A DNA stretch of 42,996 nucleotides from an uncultured Bacteroidales bacterium (GTDB taxonomy: Bacteria > Bacteroidota > Bacteroidia > Bacteroidales > UBA932), in the NCBI GenBank assembly GCA_945487035.1, contig CALYTI010000015.1:1-42996 (forward strand), given 5' to 3'. Below the pieces are notes generated by a model. That model had not been told where the DNA came from and did no database searches. It saw nothing but the letters and a program-made list of their open reading frames with translations. Each line of letters starts with the position of its first letter. Positions within the stretch are counted from its first letter, which is position 1. Positions 1-6,300 of this stretch are shown piece by piece. A program made the translations under genes and the position numbers.

Positions 1-2
1 CC

Positions 3-602
3 GAAAACTTCGGAGCTGGAGCATTAATTGTACAAAATGAATCAAAATTCACGATAGAATGTATATACAAATATCCCCAGATATTATTTCCTCAGCCCCC
101 TCCAATTAATGGTATTCGTCCTGTCAGCAACATTCCTGCTGTAATGAAAAAGAATTTCCCATTCGCAGAAGAAGATATAATTTTGATGAATCTGGATTTT
201 ATTAATTATGATTTTACCACGGGTGATCTTAATCGCTTTTTATGCAATGGTATTAAGTCTTGTGCAAACACACTTCAAAAGTGGATTAATTCAAACGGAA
301 ATGATGCAGATAATCCTAAAGGTCTATTTGCAGTTAATGAAGATGACAACGTTGTTTATGTGGTATTTCCACAAGGTGAAGAGTTAGCGTATAACACTGG
401 ACGTGAGATAGTAAAGTGGGATTGCGACTGGTTTTATGGTAAATATGTTATTGGTTTTAGTTTTGGCCTTGGATACTCATATTTTGGCGTTTCATCAATT
501 CAATTTGAAAGCGCATCAAAGATTAGTATTGGACGAGGCTGTATATATGCAGCTGTTAAGTTCAATGGTGAGTGGAGGGGTTGTGTAATCAGAACAGAAT
601 AG
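3..602 (+). CDS. Hypothetical protein, 5' end cut by window edge
   Basis: The reading frame is open from base 3 to the TAG at 600-602, so the gene very probably starts outside the window; the first ATG inside (144) lies within open sequence and is not a convincing start. The visible 199 residues include a proline-rich patch (PQPPPINGIRPV) near the left end and an aromatic and glycine-rich C-terminal half. No signal peptide or catalytic motif is visible and I recognise no family. Base composition is AT-rich compared with the core genes, which fits an accessory gene. It ends 4 nt before the next gene, so the two are probably cotranscribed. Confidence 0.6.
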   Translation, partial: ENFGAGALIVQNESKFTIECIYKYPQILFPQPPPINGIRPVSNIPAVMKKNFPFAEEDIILMNLDFINYDFTTGDLNRFLCNGIKSCANTLQKWINSNGNDADNPKGLFAVNEDDNVVYVVFPQGEELAYNTGREIVKWDCDWFYGKYVIGFSFGLGYSYFGVSSIQFESASKISIGRGCIYAAVKFNGEWRGCVIRTE

Positions 603-606
603 AACG

Positions 607-1179
607 ATGAAACGTTTTGTGTTATTGATACTGGCAACAAGTATCAGTGTTCTTTGCTATGCCGGAGGGAAAGGAAAACAACCTGCTGGCAATTCGGCAA
701 TTGAAATTGCATTAGGTGGAGTTTCCGGTCTTTCAAAGTATCAAGGAACTGTTCCCCAAATGGGAATTATTTTTTTGGCAGAATATCGATACAACTTACC
801 AGAAAGCAACTTGTCCTTTGGCCTACAATATTCAAGAGGGTACTTCAAAAGATTCAATAATACTATCGGGAGAAGGGAAAAAGTATCATTTGACGGGAGT
901 GTAATCAGTTGTATTGACTACAACTATAAGAGAAGTGAACGCCTCACTTTATTTGCTGGACTGGGCGCAGGGTTTGCCCCTATTTCATATGAGTATCCAC
1001 AATTAATTGCCAATGACAAGTATGAACAGAAGTACCTTTTGACCAGAAAGCCCTTAATAGTACCAAGACTTGGAATTGAGTTCAAGAAAATACGATTTAC
1101 GATTGAATACAGGATAATAAGTAAAGAGTTTTCTTGTTTGGGTATCAATTTAGGCTATTCTCTGGGGAAATCACGCTGA
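607..1179 (+). CDS. Small outer-membrane beta-barrel-like secreted protein
   Basis: A 190-residue protein with a clear Sec signal peptide (MKRFVLLILATSISVLCYAG). The mature part alternates hydrophobic and polar residues with aromatic girdle residues and glycines (YRYNLPESNLSFGLQYS, LFAGLGAGFAP), and ends in a strand-like segment (INLGYSLGKSR). This is typical of small outer-membrane beta-barrel proteins of Bacteroidota. The start at 607 is the first ATG after the upstream stop, with only a 4-nt gap, so it probably shares a transcript with the upstream gene. Function is unknown; no enzymatic barrel motif was seen. Confidence 0.6.
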   Translation: MKRFVLLILATSISVLCYAGGKGKQPAGNSAIEIALGGVSGLSKYQGTVPQMGIIFLAEYRYNLPESNLSFGLQYSRGYFKRFNNTIGRREKVSFDGSVISCIDYNYKRSERLTLFAGLGAGFAPISYEYPQLIANDKYEQKYLLTRKPLIVPRLGIEFKKIRFTIEYRIISKEFSCLGINLGYSLGKSR

Positions 1180-1242
1180 TAGGACTCGCAAGAGCTTTCG
1201 CTCTTACATGGGGAATAATTTAACAGCTAACTTAAAGAAATA

Positions 1243-1887
1243 ATGGCATTCGATTTCAAGAAAGAGTACAAAGAGTTCTATATGCCGGGTGGCAAGCCGC
1301 AAATCGTGGAAGTTCCCCGGATGAACTATGTTGCAGTAAGAGGTAAAGGGGATCCCAATGAAGAGGGAGGAGAGTACCAACAGGCTATAAGTCTTGTATA
1401 TGCTGTGGCATACACAATCAAAATGAGTAAGAAAGGAGACCGCCGTATTGAGGGTTATTTCGATTATGTTGTCCCTCCGCTGGATGGTCTCTGGTGGTCT
1501 GACAAAGGAGGTGTATTTGTCGGTTCACACGGCGTTTCCGTCAAATCCTCTTTCAGATGGATTTGTATGCTTAGGCTCCCGGATTTTGTCGGAGCAGAAG
1601 ATTTTGAGTGGGCTCTTGGAGAAGTTGCCCGCAAAAAGCATCTGGATGTTGGTCCGGCAGAGTTTCTCAGTTTGGAGGAGGGTCTGTGCGTGCAGTGTCT
1701 GCATATCGGCTCCTTCGACAGCGAGTCCCGGACAATAGCCTTGATGGAAGAGTTCCTCTCCACCAACGGCTATGCGACCGATTTGAGCGACACCCGCCGT
1801 CACCACGAAATCTATCTGTCGGATTTCCGTCGGACAGCCACCGACCAACTCCGAACCGTCCTCCGCCTGCCTGTCAAGAAGATTTGA
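1243..1887 (+). CDS. GyrI-like small-molecule-binding domain protein
   Basis: A 214-residue cytoplasmic protein. It starts like GyrI-like/SOUL-type ligand-binding proteins (DFKKEYKEFYMPGGKPQIVE, then VPRMNYVAVRGKGDPN). It continues with the YFDYVVPPLDGLWW region and a late VQCLHIGSFDSESRTIALM segment, the usual order in stand-alone GyrI-like proteins. Family members bind small amphipathic or cationic molecules and some hydrolyse cyclopropanoid genotoxins; the substrate here is unknown. There is no DNA-binding domain, so it is not an AraC- or MerR-type regulator. The gene stands alone, 63 nt after the beta-barrel gene. Confidence 0.8.
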   Translation: MAFDFKKEYKEFYMPGGKPQIVEVPRMNYVAVRGKGDPNEEGGEYQQAISLVYAVAYTIKMSKKGDRRIEGYFDYVVPPLDGLWWSDKGGVFVGSHGVSVKSSFRWICMLRLPDFVGAEDFEWALGEVARKKHLDVGPAEFLSLEEGLCVQCLHIGSFDSESRTIALMEEFLSTNGYATDLSDTRRHHEIYLSDFRRTATDQLRTVLRLPVKKI

Positions 1888-2258
1888 CATCTCCGTTTTA
1901 TGAGGTTTTTTGCGAAACGTATCGCCCTGAAAACAGTTTTCCTCAAAGGCCTGCGGGCGTAATCAAAATGCCTGCACCGTCCACGGTGGGCAAGGTTGCA
2001 GGTCAGTCTGGCAGGGGTGAGCGTGGAAGGTGATTTTGCTCAGCAGCACAGGGCCGGGCATTATGGATAGTCGGAGATGGAGGTGGTCTCAAAAGTGGCA
2101 TACATAAGATTATGGGATATTGGGTGCTGAATGATGCTCAAAAGTGGTATATTTGTCATTATTTATAGTCATTGGTTCAGAATAATCAGTCAAATGAAGC
2201 TATAATCAGAAGCGAGTATGCGGTATATTAATTGTCTCGGTATTATCCTTTCAAAGAT
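1888..2258. other. Intergenic stretch with repeat element and orphan promoter-like site
   Basis: No convincing gene is visible. It holds one copy of a repeat that recurs after dtd (1937-2040). It also holds a direct repeat CTCAAAAGTGG at 2088-2098 and 2137-2147; the second copy abuts a promoter -7 box TATATTTG at 2148-2155. That box lies over 100 bp before dtd, so it may be left over from a lost gene rather than driving dtd directly. Confidence 0.5.
1937..2040. repeat. Intergenic repeat, copy 1 (upstream of dtd)
   Basis: Starts with a 19-mer (TTTTCCTCAAAGGCCTGCG, 1937-1955) that recurs exactly at 2722-2740. Both copies continue with AATCAAAAT and CCACGG, and later share CAGTCTGG. The far end (TGGAAGGTGATTTTG, 2024-2038) is the exact reverse complement of a segment inside copy 2, so the element has related inverted ends. 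A small non-coding mobile or palindromic repeat is the likely explanation. Confidence 0.6.
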
Positions 2259-2711
2259 ATGAGACTTGTAATTCAAAGAGTGACGGATGCGACGGTGCGC
2301 ATTGACGGTTCTGTCCATGCCTCTATCGGGAAGGGACTGTTCATACTCGTTGGAGTAGAGAACGGAGATACCGTATCAGATATGGAATGGCTTGCTGCAA
2401 AGGCTGCTGCGCTGCGTATTTTCAATGATGAACAAGGTGTCATGAACCGCAGCGTTTTGGACATAGGCGGAGAAGTGCTGGCAGTATCGCAATTTACACT
2501 GACCGCTTCAACGCGGAAAGGCAATCGTCCGTCCTATATCCGCGCCGCCGGGCACGATTTGGCTGTTCCGCTCTATGAGGCTTTCTGCGAAAGGCTTTCG
2601 TTGCTGCTTGGACGGCCTGTTCAGACCGGAGAGTTTGGCGCCGATATGCAGTGCTCCCTGACCAATGACGGTCCTGTCACCATCATTATTGACTCCCGAA
2701 TCAGGGAATAG
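2259..2711 (+). CDS. dtd: D-aminoacyl-tRNA deacylase (DTD)
   Basis: This 150-residue protein hydrolyses D-aminoacyl-tRNA (and Gly-tRNA-Ala), recycling tRNA and keeping D-amino acids out of proteins. It opens MRLVIQRVTDATVRIDG as typical for the family and carries both signature motifs: SQFTL (residues 77-81) and N-D-GPVT (136-141), which form the cross-subunit active site of the homodimer. Length matches the usual ~145-150 residues. An upstream in-frame TTG at 2232 would add nine residues unlike the family, so ATG 2259 is chosen. It is monocistronic and flanked on both sides by copies of one intergenic repeat. Confidence 0.95.
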   Translation: MRLVIQRVTDATVRIDGSVHASIGKGLFILVGVENGDTVSDMEWLAAKAAALRIFNDEQGVMNRSVLDIGGEVLAVSQFTLTASTRKGNRPSYIRAAGHDLAVPLYEAFCERLSLLLGRPVQTGEFGADMQCSLTNDGPVTIIIDSRIRE

Positions 2712-2721
2712 AACAGATGCT

Positions 2722-2815
2722 TTTTCCTCAAAGGCCTGCGAGAAAATCAAAATCACCTTCCACGGCAAATGCGCACCATTAGATTTGCATCGGAAGTCCA
2801 GTCTGGCCGATTTTA
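2722..2815. repeat. Intergenic repeat, copy 2 (downstream of dtd)
   Basis: Shares the exact 19-mer TTTTCCTCAAAGGCCTGCG (2722-2740) with the copy at 1937, followed by matching ATCAAAAT, CCACGG and CAGTCTGG blocks in the same order. The two copies flank dtd as direct repeats about 785 bp apart. Confidence 0.6.
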
Positions 2816-2893
2816 GAAAATGCCGATAGTCTTGAATTATAGAATCCCAACAGTATAATATATCCCCATTCCCATTATCTCCATCTGATACCT

Positions 2894-2999
2894 TGGGAGT
2901 CAAAACGGCCACTCACGCAGTTTTCCTTCCTGTTCTGACACATCAGGAGAAAAACTGCCTCCTACACACTTTTCCTTCCTCATCTGACAGATCGGGAAG
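2894..2999 (+). repeat. Dispersed composite repeat, two B units
   Basis: Two tandem units of about 50 bp. Each runs: GGAG with an A-rich run, a C/G-rich block, then a run of T with CCTTCCT, then tCTGACA. The same layout recurs near 15.2, 15.3, 16.45, 16.57 and (reversed) 38.36 kb. This locus carries only the B units and lacks the GCGC hairpins found at other copies. Confidence 0.55.
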
Positions 3000-3068
3000 G
3001 GAGAAAGCAAAAATAGGGGGGGCAAAATTGCGCTCCGGACCTGAAAAGTTGCGAAAGCGCAAAAAGGC

Positions 3069-3098
3069 TTGTGATTACTTCGAATTGTTGTAAATTTG
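3069..3098 (+). promoter_or_regulatory. Bacteroidota promoter
   Basis: TTG at 3069-3071, a 19-nt spacer, and TAAATTTG at 3091-3098: a full match to the Bacteroidota sigma-ABfr consensus. Transcription would start near 3105, just ahead of the small secreted ORF. Confidence 0.6.
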
Positions 3099-3130
3099 CT
3101 GTGATAGTGAGGATTATAATGCGCTACAAT

Positions 3131-3316
3131 ATGAGACTTATTTACTTGATAGCCATAGGCCTTACGGCACTGGTGGCAACATCCTCCGCTCCTGCAGGAG
3201 GTGATGGCAATACCGGAGAAACGGCAGTTTGCGCAGATGGAAATCCTGTAATCGAGGCTATTATGGGCCACCGTTTGATCCACGTTGTAAAGGTAGACGC
3301 GGACGGCGCTTTTTAA
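3131..3316 (+). pseudogene. Short secreted ORF, possibly a nitroreductase remnant
   Basis: A 61-codon frame begins with a signal-peptide-like segment (MRLIYLIAIGLTALVATSSA), then a low-complexity linker, then NPVIEAIMGHRLIH. That last stretch resembles the N-terminus of exported nitroreductases (NPVxEAIMxRRSIR), which would continue for ~170 more residues; here the frame stops at 3314-3316. A good promoter lies directly upstream. It is either a genuine short secreted protein or the 5' stub of a truncated nitroreductase; the nitroreductase link rests on one short motif. The truncation lies within 20 bp of the truncated toxin on the opposite strand, so one deletion may have cut both. Confidence 0.35.
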
Positions 3317-3334
3317 CGGAAAGTAACTTACAGA

Positions 3335-3481
3335 TTAGAAGAGTTGAGAGGAGAGCTCATTGAATCTTGCTTGATCGCTCTCGATGAATATTGGCTTTAT
3401 TCCAAGGCCGCCATCTCCCTTGTTTCTTGATGCGAACTGCACTGCGGCAGCAAACAGTGATTGATTATCGTGCAGGTTCAT
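3335..3481 (-). pseudogene. Truncated AbiEii-like nucleotidyltransferase toxin
   Basis: On the minus strand a 48-codon frame starts MNLHDNQSLFAAAVQFAS and reaches KPIFIE before diverging and stopping. AbiEii-type (type IV TA) nucleotidyltransferases commonly open MNLH, an LF-x-x-A helix, then a xxIxxEKDYW motif; the sequence ends exactly where EKDYW should come, so the whole catalytic domain is missing. Its ATG at 3481-3479 overlaps the 3' end of the upstream antitoxin by 17 nt, the expected arrangement for a translationally coupled AbiEi-AbiEii pair. It is too short to have toxin activity. Confidence 0.6.
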
Positions 3482-4196
3482 ATATTCTCCAATTGTCTTT
3501 TGTCGGTAGTACATTTGCGGAAATAGGCAACTTGTAGGAAGATACTCCGTTTAGCGAGTTGCGAAGGTCTGTCGCCTGAAGACCGAGCATTTCAAATATT
3601 GCTCCTACAATAGCCCGGACGTAATTAGTATATGCCAATGCCAAAGTGCCAAGCTCCTGCTGTTTTTGAGGATCGAGCACCCGGATAATTTCGATGATGG
3701 AGGCACAGGCTTCATTTGGCGACACAGAAGGAATCTCCCGAATAAGACGGATAGCATCAAGAATGCGCAGCAGCTCAATGTTCTCCTCGGTGATTTCATT
3801 TTCCTGCTTGAGGAAACGGACGGTATATCCACCCCGGTCCAAGGCCCTGCGATATTTGTTCGTGCCTATGAGAATGCTACCTGAGATTTGGGAGCCGATG
3901 CCCATCGCGCTGAAGGCCTGAGTTCCAGTAATATAGCCCGTCATCTTTCCGTCCTTTTCCAGAAAGTCTTTTACAAGTTCTGCCGTTACAGGGGACAGGG
4001 TTCCGAGAGGAGTCCTCTGCGGCTTATAGTATTTTCCTTTGGCTATTTTCTTGATTTCGCCTTTGGCGGACATGCGGCTCAGCAGCTTGGCCAGAGCCAT
4101 ATCATACTGCGGATCAATGGCAAAGTCCGAGATGGAAAACACTCGCCCTTCAGGAAAGGACTGGATGATGTTCTTTATGTCGTTTGAAATTATCAT
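3465..4196 (-). CDS. AbiEi-like antitoxin (DUF6088 type)
   Basis: A 243-residue protein with an N-terminal winged helix (DIKNIIQSFPEGRVFSISDF, then a lysine-rich KIAKGKYYKP) followed by a domain (TGYITGTQAFSAMGIGSQIS) found in AbiEi/DUF6088 antitoxins. In a complete system it binds its own promoter and counteracts an AbiEii nucleotidyltransferase; here the partner is only a stub. ATG 4196 is preferred over an upstream ATG at 4262 because a promoter -7 box lies at 4219-4212 and the family start is M-I-I-S. It is divergent from the DUF2442 gene. Confidence 0.75.
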   Translation of the reverse strand: MIISNDIKNIIQSFPEGRVFSISDFAIDPQYDMALAKLLSRMSAKGEIKKIAKGKYYKPQRTPLGTLSPVTAELVKDFLEKDGKMTGYITGTQAFSAMGIGSQISGSILIGTNKYRRALDRGGYTVRFLKQENEITEENIELLRILDAIRLIREIPSVSPNEACASIIEIIRVLDPQKQQELGTLALAYTNYVRAIVGAIFEMLGLQATDLRNSLNGVSSYKLPISANVLPTKDNWRIYEPAR

Positions 4197-4211
4197 CTTC
4201 CGGGTTTTCCG

Positions 4212-4219
4212 CAAATATA
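4212..4219 (-). promoter_or_regulatory. Promoter -7 box of the AbiEi-like gene
   Basis: Read on the minus strand this is TATATTTG, 15 nt before the ATG at 4196, with TTTG about 20 nt upstream of it. It shares a short intergenic region with the divergent promoter at 4274. Confidence 0.6.
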
Positions 4220-4273
4220 CAAAAGTCAAGTTTATTACGCAAAAAACTTGACATAAATTCACAAAAGAATATG

Positions 4274-4281
4274 TATATTTG
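4274..4281 (+). promoter_or_regulatory. Promoter -7 box of the DUF2442-HTH gene
   Basis: TATATTTG ends 10 nt before the ATG at 4292. The nearest TTG gives a spacer of about 23 nt, longer than ideal. The divergent promoters are only about 55 bp apart, so an AbiEi-type or HTH regulator could act on both. Confidence 0.55.
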
Positions 4282-4291
4282 TGGGTGAATT

Positions 4292-4711
4292 ATGGAGAAG
4301 ATAAGTAAAGTATGGTTTGACTCAAGGCGAGTCTATATAGAGACGGATGCTGCAAAGGTATATTCAAGACCTTTGGAGGCATTTCCTTTACTGCTCGAAG
4401 CCAGCGGGGAGGAGCGACTTGACTTTACTATTGGTCGCTTCGGTGATGATATCCGCTGGCCGTCATTGGATGAGGATATCCACATCTCCAGTTTTCTGGA
4501 AGAAACAGCGGAGCCGGATTACACTAATGACATTGCTATGATTTTCGCACGGTTCCCTCAGTTGAATGTTTCCGAGGTCGCCAGAAGCATAGGTATCAAT
4601 AAGAGCCTGCTTTCAAAGTACATCTACGGAATTAAGAAGCCAAGCGAGAAACGCAAACAGGAGATTGTCTCCTCTCTGCATAGTCTGGGACGGGAATTGA
4701 TGGCAATCTGA
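4292..4711 (+). CDS. DUF2442 protein with C-terminal helix-turn-helix
   Basis: 139 residues. The N-terminal half has the DUF2442 pattern (YSRPLEAFPLL, then DIRWPSLDEDIHISSFL). The C-terminal ~50 residues form a Xre-like HTH (LNVSEVARSIGINKSLLSKYIYGIKKPS). DUF2442 proteins usually sit next to a DUF4160 gene in a TA-like pair; no DUF4160 frame is visible on either side. The HTH suggests DNA binding, probably autoregulation. Its place among TA genes suggests the same class, but activity is inference. Confidence 0.75.
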   Translation: MEKISKVWFDSRRVYIETDAAKVYSRPLEAFPLLLEASGEERLDFTIGRFGDDIRWPSLDEDIHISSFLEETAEPDYTNDIAMIFARFPQLNVSEVARSIGINKSLLSKYIYGIKKPSEKRKQEIVSSLHSLGRELMAI

Positions 4712-4761
4712 TAAAGATTGTTTACGGACAGGACTTCTTCTCGACATTTTCTTTGGAATTA

Positions 4762-4791
4762 TTGTTCAGTTACCAAATTTTGGTAACTTTG
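4762..4791 (+). promoter_or_regulatory. parDE promoter with overlapping palindromic operator
   Basis: TTG (4762-4764), a 19-nt spacer and TAACTTTG (4784-4791) make a full Bacteroidota promoter. A perfect palindrome with 9-bp arms, GTTACCAAA-T-TTTGGTAAC (4769-4787), fills the spacer and covers the first half of the -7 box. This is where a ParD dimer would bind to repress the operon. Confidence 0.75.
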
Positions 4792-4812
4792 CGAAAACAA
4801 ACGGGAAAGAGA

Positions 4813-5058
4813 ATGAAAAATACATCAGTAGCACTCGGTTCATATTTTGATGATTTTATCAAGGCTCAGATAGCTCAGGGACGTTATAACAATGCCAGTG
4901 AGGTAATTCGTGCCGGATTGCGCCTTCTTGAAGATAATGAGAGTCAGGTCTTGGCATTGAAGAAGGCCATTCAGGAAGGCCTTGACAGCGGTATTGCAGA
5001 GGATTTTGATCCGGCTGCACATCTGAGAACTCTCAAGTCTGCAGCTCATAATGGCTAA
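4813..5058 (+). CDS. parD: ParD-family antitoxin
   Basis: An 81-residue antitoxin of the type II ParDE system. The N-terminal ribbon-helix-helix (KNTSVALGSYFDDFIKAQIA, then GRYNNASEVIRAGLRLLE) binds DNA as a dimer; the C-terminal tail wraps the toxin. ATG 4813 fits the family start; an upstream frame from 4753 lies before the promoter and cannot be translated from it. It overlaps parE by 8 nt, allowing translational coupling. The palindrome at 4769-4787 is the likely autoregulatory operator. Confidence 0.9.
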   Translation: MKNTSVALGSYFDDFIKAQIAQGRYNNASEVIRAGLRLLEDNESQVLALKKAIQEGLDSGIAEDFDPAAHLRTLKSAAHNG

Positions 5059-5353
5059 AGTTCGCTTCAGCAGCAAGGCGGTCGAGGACTTGACATCTAT
5101 ATGGAACTACACATACCGGACTTGGTCTGAAAGACAGGCGGATGAGTATTACAATATGCTGGTATCCTCCTGCAAGAAGGTCGTCTCCAGCGCGTTCCGT
5201 CTTGCAAAGTCATATGGTGACATCGCGGAGAACCTTTACGGATTCAGGGCCGGTCACCATCTCATTTTCTATACTCCACTCCCCGATGGAGACATTCTTA
5301 TCGTCCGTATTCTCCATGAACGGATGGAAGTAAAACGTCTTCTTGGCGATTGA
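5051..5353 (+). CDS. parE: ParE-family toxin
   Basis: A 100-residue RelE/ParE-fold toxin. Characteristic segments are FSSKAVEDLTSIWNYT at the start, the SYGDIAENLYGFRAGHHLIFY core, and VRILHERMEVKR at the end. ParE proteins classically poison DNA gyrase, though some homologs have other targets. The frame is intact and full length, so the module looks functional. The next sequence downstream is a broken ORF6N gene. Confidence 0.9.
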   Translation: MAKVRFSSKAVEDLTSIWNYTYRTWSERQADEYYNMLVSSCKKVVSSAFRLAKSYGDIAENLYGFRAGHHLIFYTPLPDGDILIVRILHERMEVKRLLGD

Positions 5354-5420
5354 ACTCCGGTTGATTGCTTGGTTGAGTAATCTGAATCCTGCAAATTTTG
5401 CAGACGCGTGTGCAAAATCT

Positions 5421-5705
5421 TTGAAATGCCAAAATGGTATCTCAAAATCCAGAGGCGGTGACCGATATCTCCCGTATGTCTTTACGGAGCAAGGAGTATC
5501 TATGCTTTCCGGCCTTCTGAGAAGTGAAACGGCTATGCAGGTAAACATATTGATTATGCGTGCATTTGTCGCCATGCGCCGATTTCTCGTTGCCAATGCG
5601 CAGATATTTCAGAGGCTCGACCGTCTTGACCGCAAGCAACTTAAAGCCCACAGTCCTCGGAGCAATCCGGGGGCTTTTGACACGGTTTTTCTTTCACATG
5701 TGTAA
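5421..5705 (+). pseudogene. ORF6N-domain protein fragment
   Basis: The frame encodes SRGGDRYLPYVFTEQGVSML, then LRSETAMQVNILIMRAFVAM and RRFLVANAQIFQRLDRLD. This is the middle and early C-terminal part of ORF6N (KilA-N-like) proteins of Bacteroidota. The N-terminal part (the IQDRIYxIRGxKVMLDxDLA region) is missing, and after about residue LDRKQL the frame runs into unrelated sequence and a dispersed repeat. Truncated at both ends, so a pseudogene. A frame can be read back to 5343 but the extra residues do not resemble the family. Confidence 0.7.
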
Positions 5706-5844
5706 CATCGGGAAATGCGTGAAGTATCGTATTGGACTGGTTGTGTTATCCGGATTCAACATCGGTGCGCAGAAAGGGCGTTTTTGCGCACGGAGTTGGA
5801 AATTTTTGCAGTTGGTGCGCAGAAAGGGCGTTTTTGCGCACGGA
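5690..5844 (+). repeat. Dispersed composite repeat with two GCGC hairpins
   Basis: Begins with the tail of a B unit (TGTAACATCGGGA), continues with the ATGCGTG-AGTATCG linker also seen at 15359 and 16624, and ends with two copies of a 31-bp hairpin unit at 5764-5794 and 5814-5844, spaced 50 bp apart. Each unit folds as GTGCGCA, 13-nt loop, TGCGCAC. The same pair with the same spacing is at 16706-16785. Confidence 0.7.
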
Positions 5845-5880
5845 ATAACAGGTGGTTGCACGGGAGAAGTCCGGCAGCTC

Positions 5881-6183
5881 CTACTCGACTGTTTCCAGAA
5901 GGAAACTGACAGGGCGGAAACCGTCGTTGCAACTCAGCAGGGCCGAGTGGGGATTTTTCATCCAGCCGTCAAAGAAGTATCCGCCACCGCAGGCGAGCAC
6001 TTCGACATATTCCCTAATTGATTTCCAGGCTTCCGGGCAGAAATCCGCAGGGCACTTTCCGCCTATGCTGAGCCAGACCTGACCTTCGTGCACATCGCAG
6101 GCGTGCTTGATAGGGTTTTCGTATTTTGCCACCAGGTCCTGATGCAGCACTTTGCGCACCGCTGTAATCCGAACATCTTTCAT
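5881..6183 (-). CDS. TIGR04076 family protein
   Basis: A 100-residue protein that fits the TIGR04076 family throughout: KDVRITAVRKVLHQDLVAKY, then HACDVHEGQVW, the FCPEAWKSI segment, GGGYFFDGWMKN, and ISCNDGFRPVSF-like C-terminus (here LLSCNDGFRPVSFLLE). Family function is unknown; conserved cysteines and aromatics suggest a ligand- or metal-binding fold. It is full length, on the minus strand, divergent from the ECF sigma gene. Confidence 0.85.
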   Translation of the reverse strand: MKDVRITAVRKVLHQDLVAKYENPIKHACDVHEGQVWLSIGGKCPADFCPEAWKSIREYVEVLACGGGYFFDGWMKNPHSALLSCNDGFRPVSFLLETVE

Positions 6184-6261
6184 ACCGCGAATATAGGAAT
6201 TTTATCGTATTTGTCCTGCCCGCCGGCTGGCACTCGCCAGCCGTTGGTGTACTATCCCCTC

Positions 6262-6292
6262 TTGATGCTTTGAGTGCGAAATGCTACCTTTG
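6262..6292 (+). promoter_or_regulatory. Promoter of the ECF sigma gene
   Basis: TTG (6262-6264), a 20-nt spacer and TACCTTTG (6285-6292). It places transcription start next to ATG 6301 and rules out the upstream ATG at 6281 and in-frame start at 6274. Confidence 0.7.
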
Positions 6293-6300
6293 CTGTCTGT

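Larger units (their letters stand above)
2712..3130. other. Intergenic stretch with two repeat types
   Basis: No gene is seen. It contains copy 2 of the dtd-flanking repeat (2722-2815), two units of the dispersed composite repeat (2894-2999), and a Bacteroidota promoter just before the next small ORF. Confidence 0.5.

Noticed and set aside
5764..5844. CRISPR-like direct repeats
   Set aside because: Only two copies per site, the sequence between them is conserved rather than spacer-like, and no cas gene is present.
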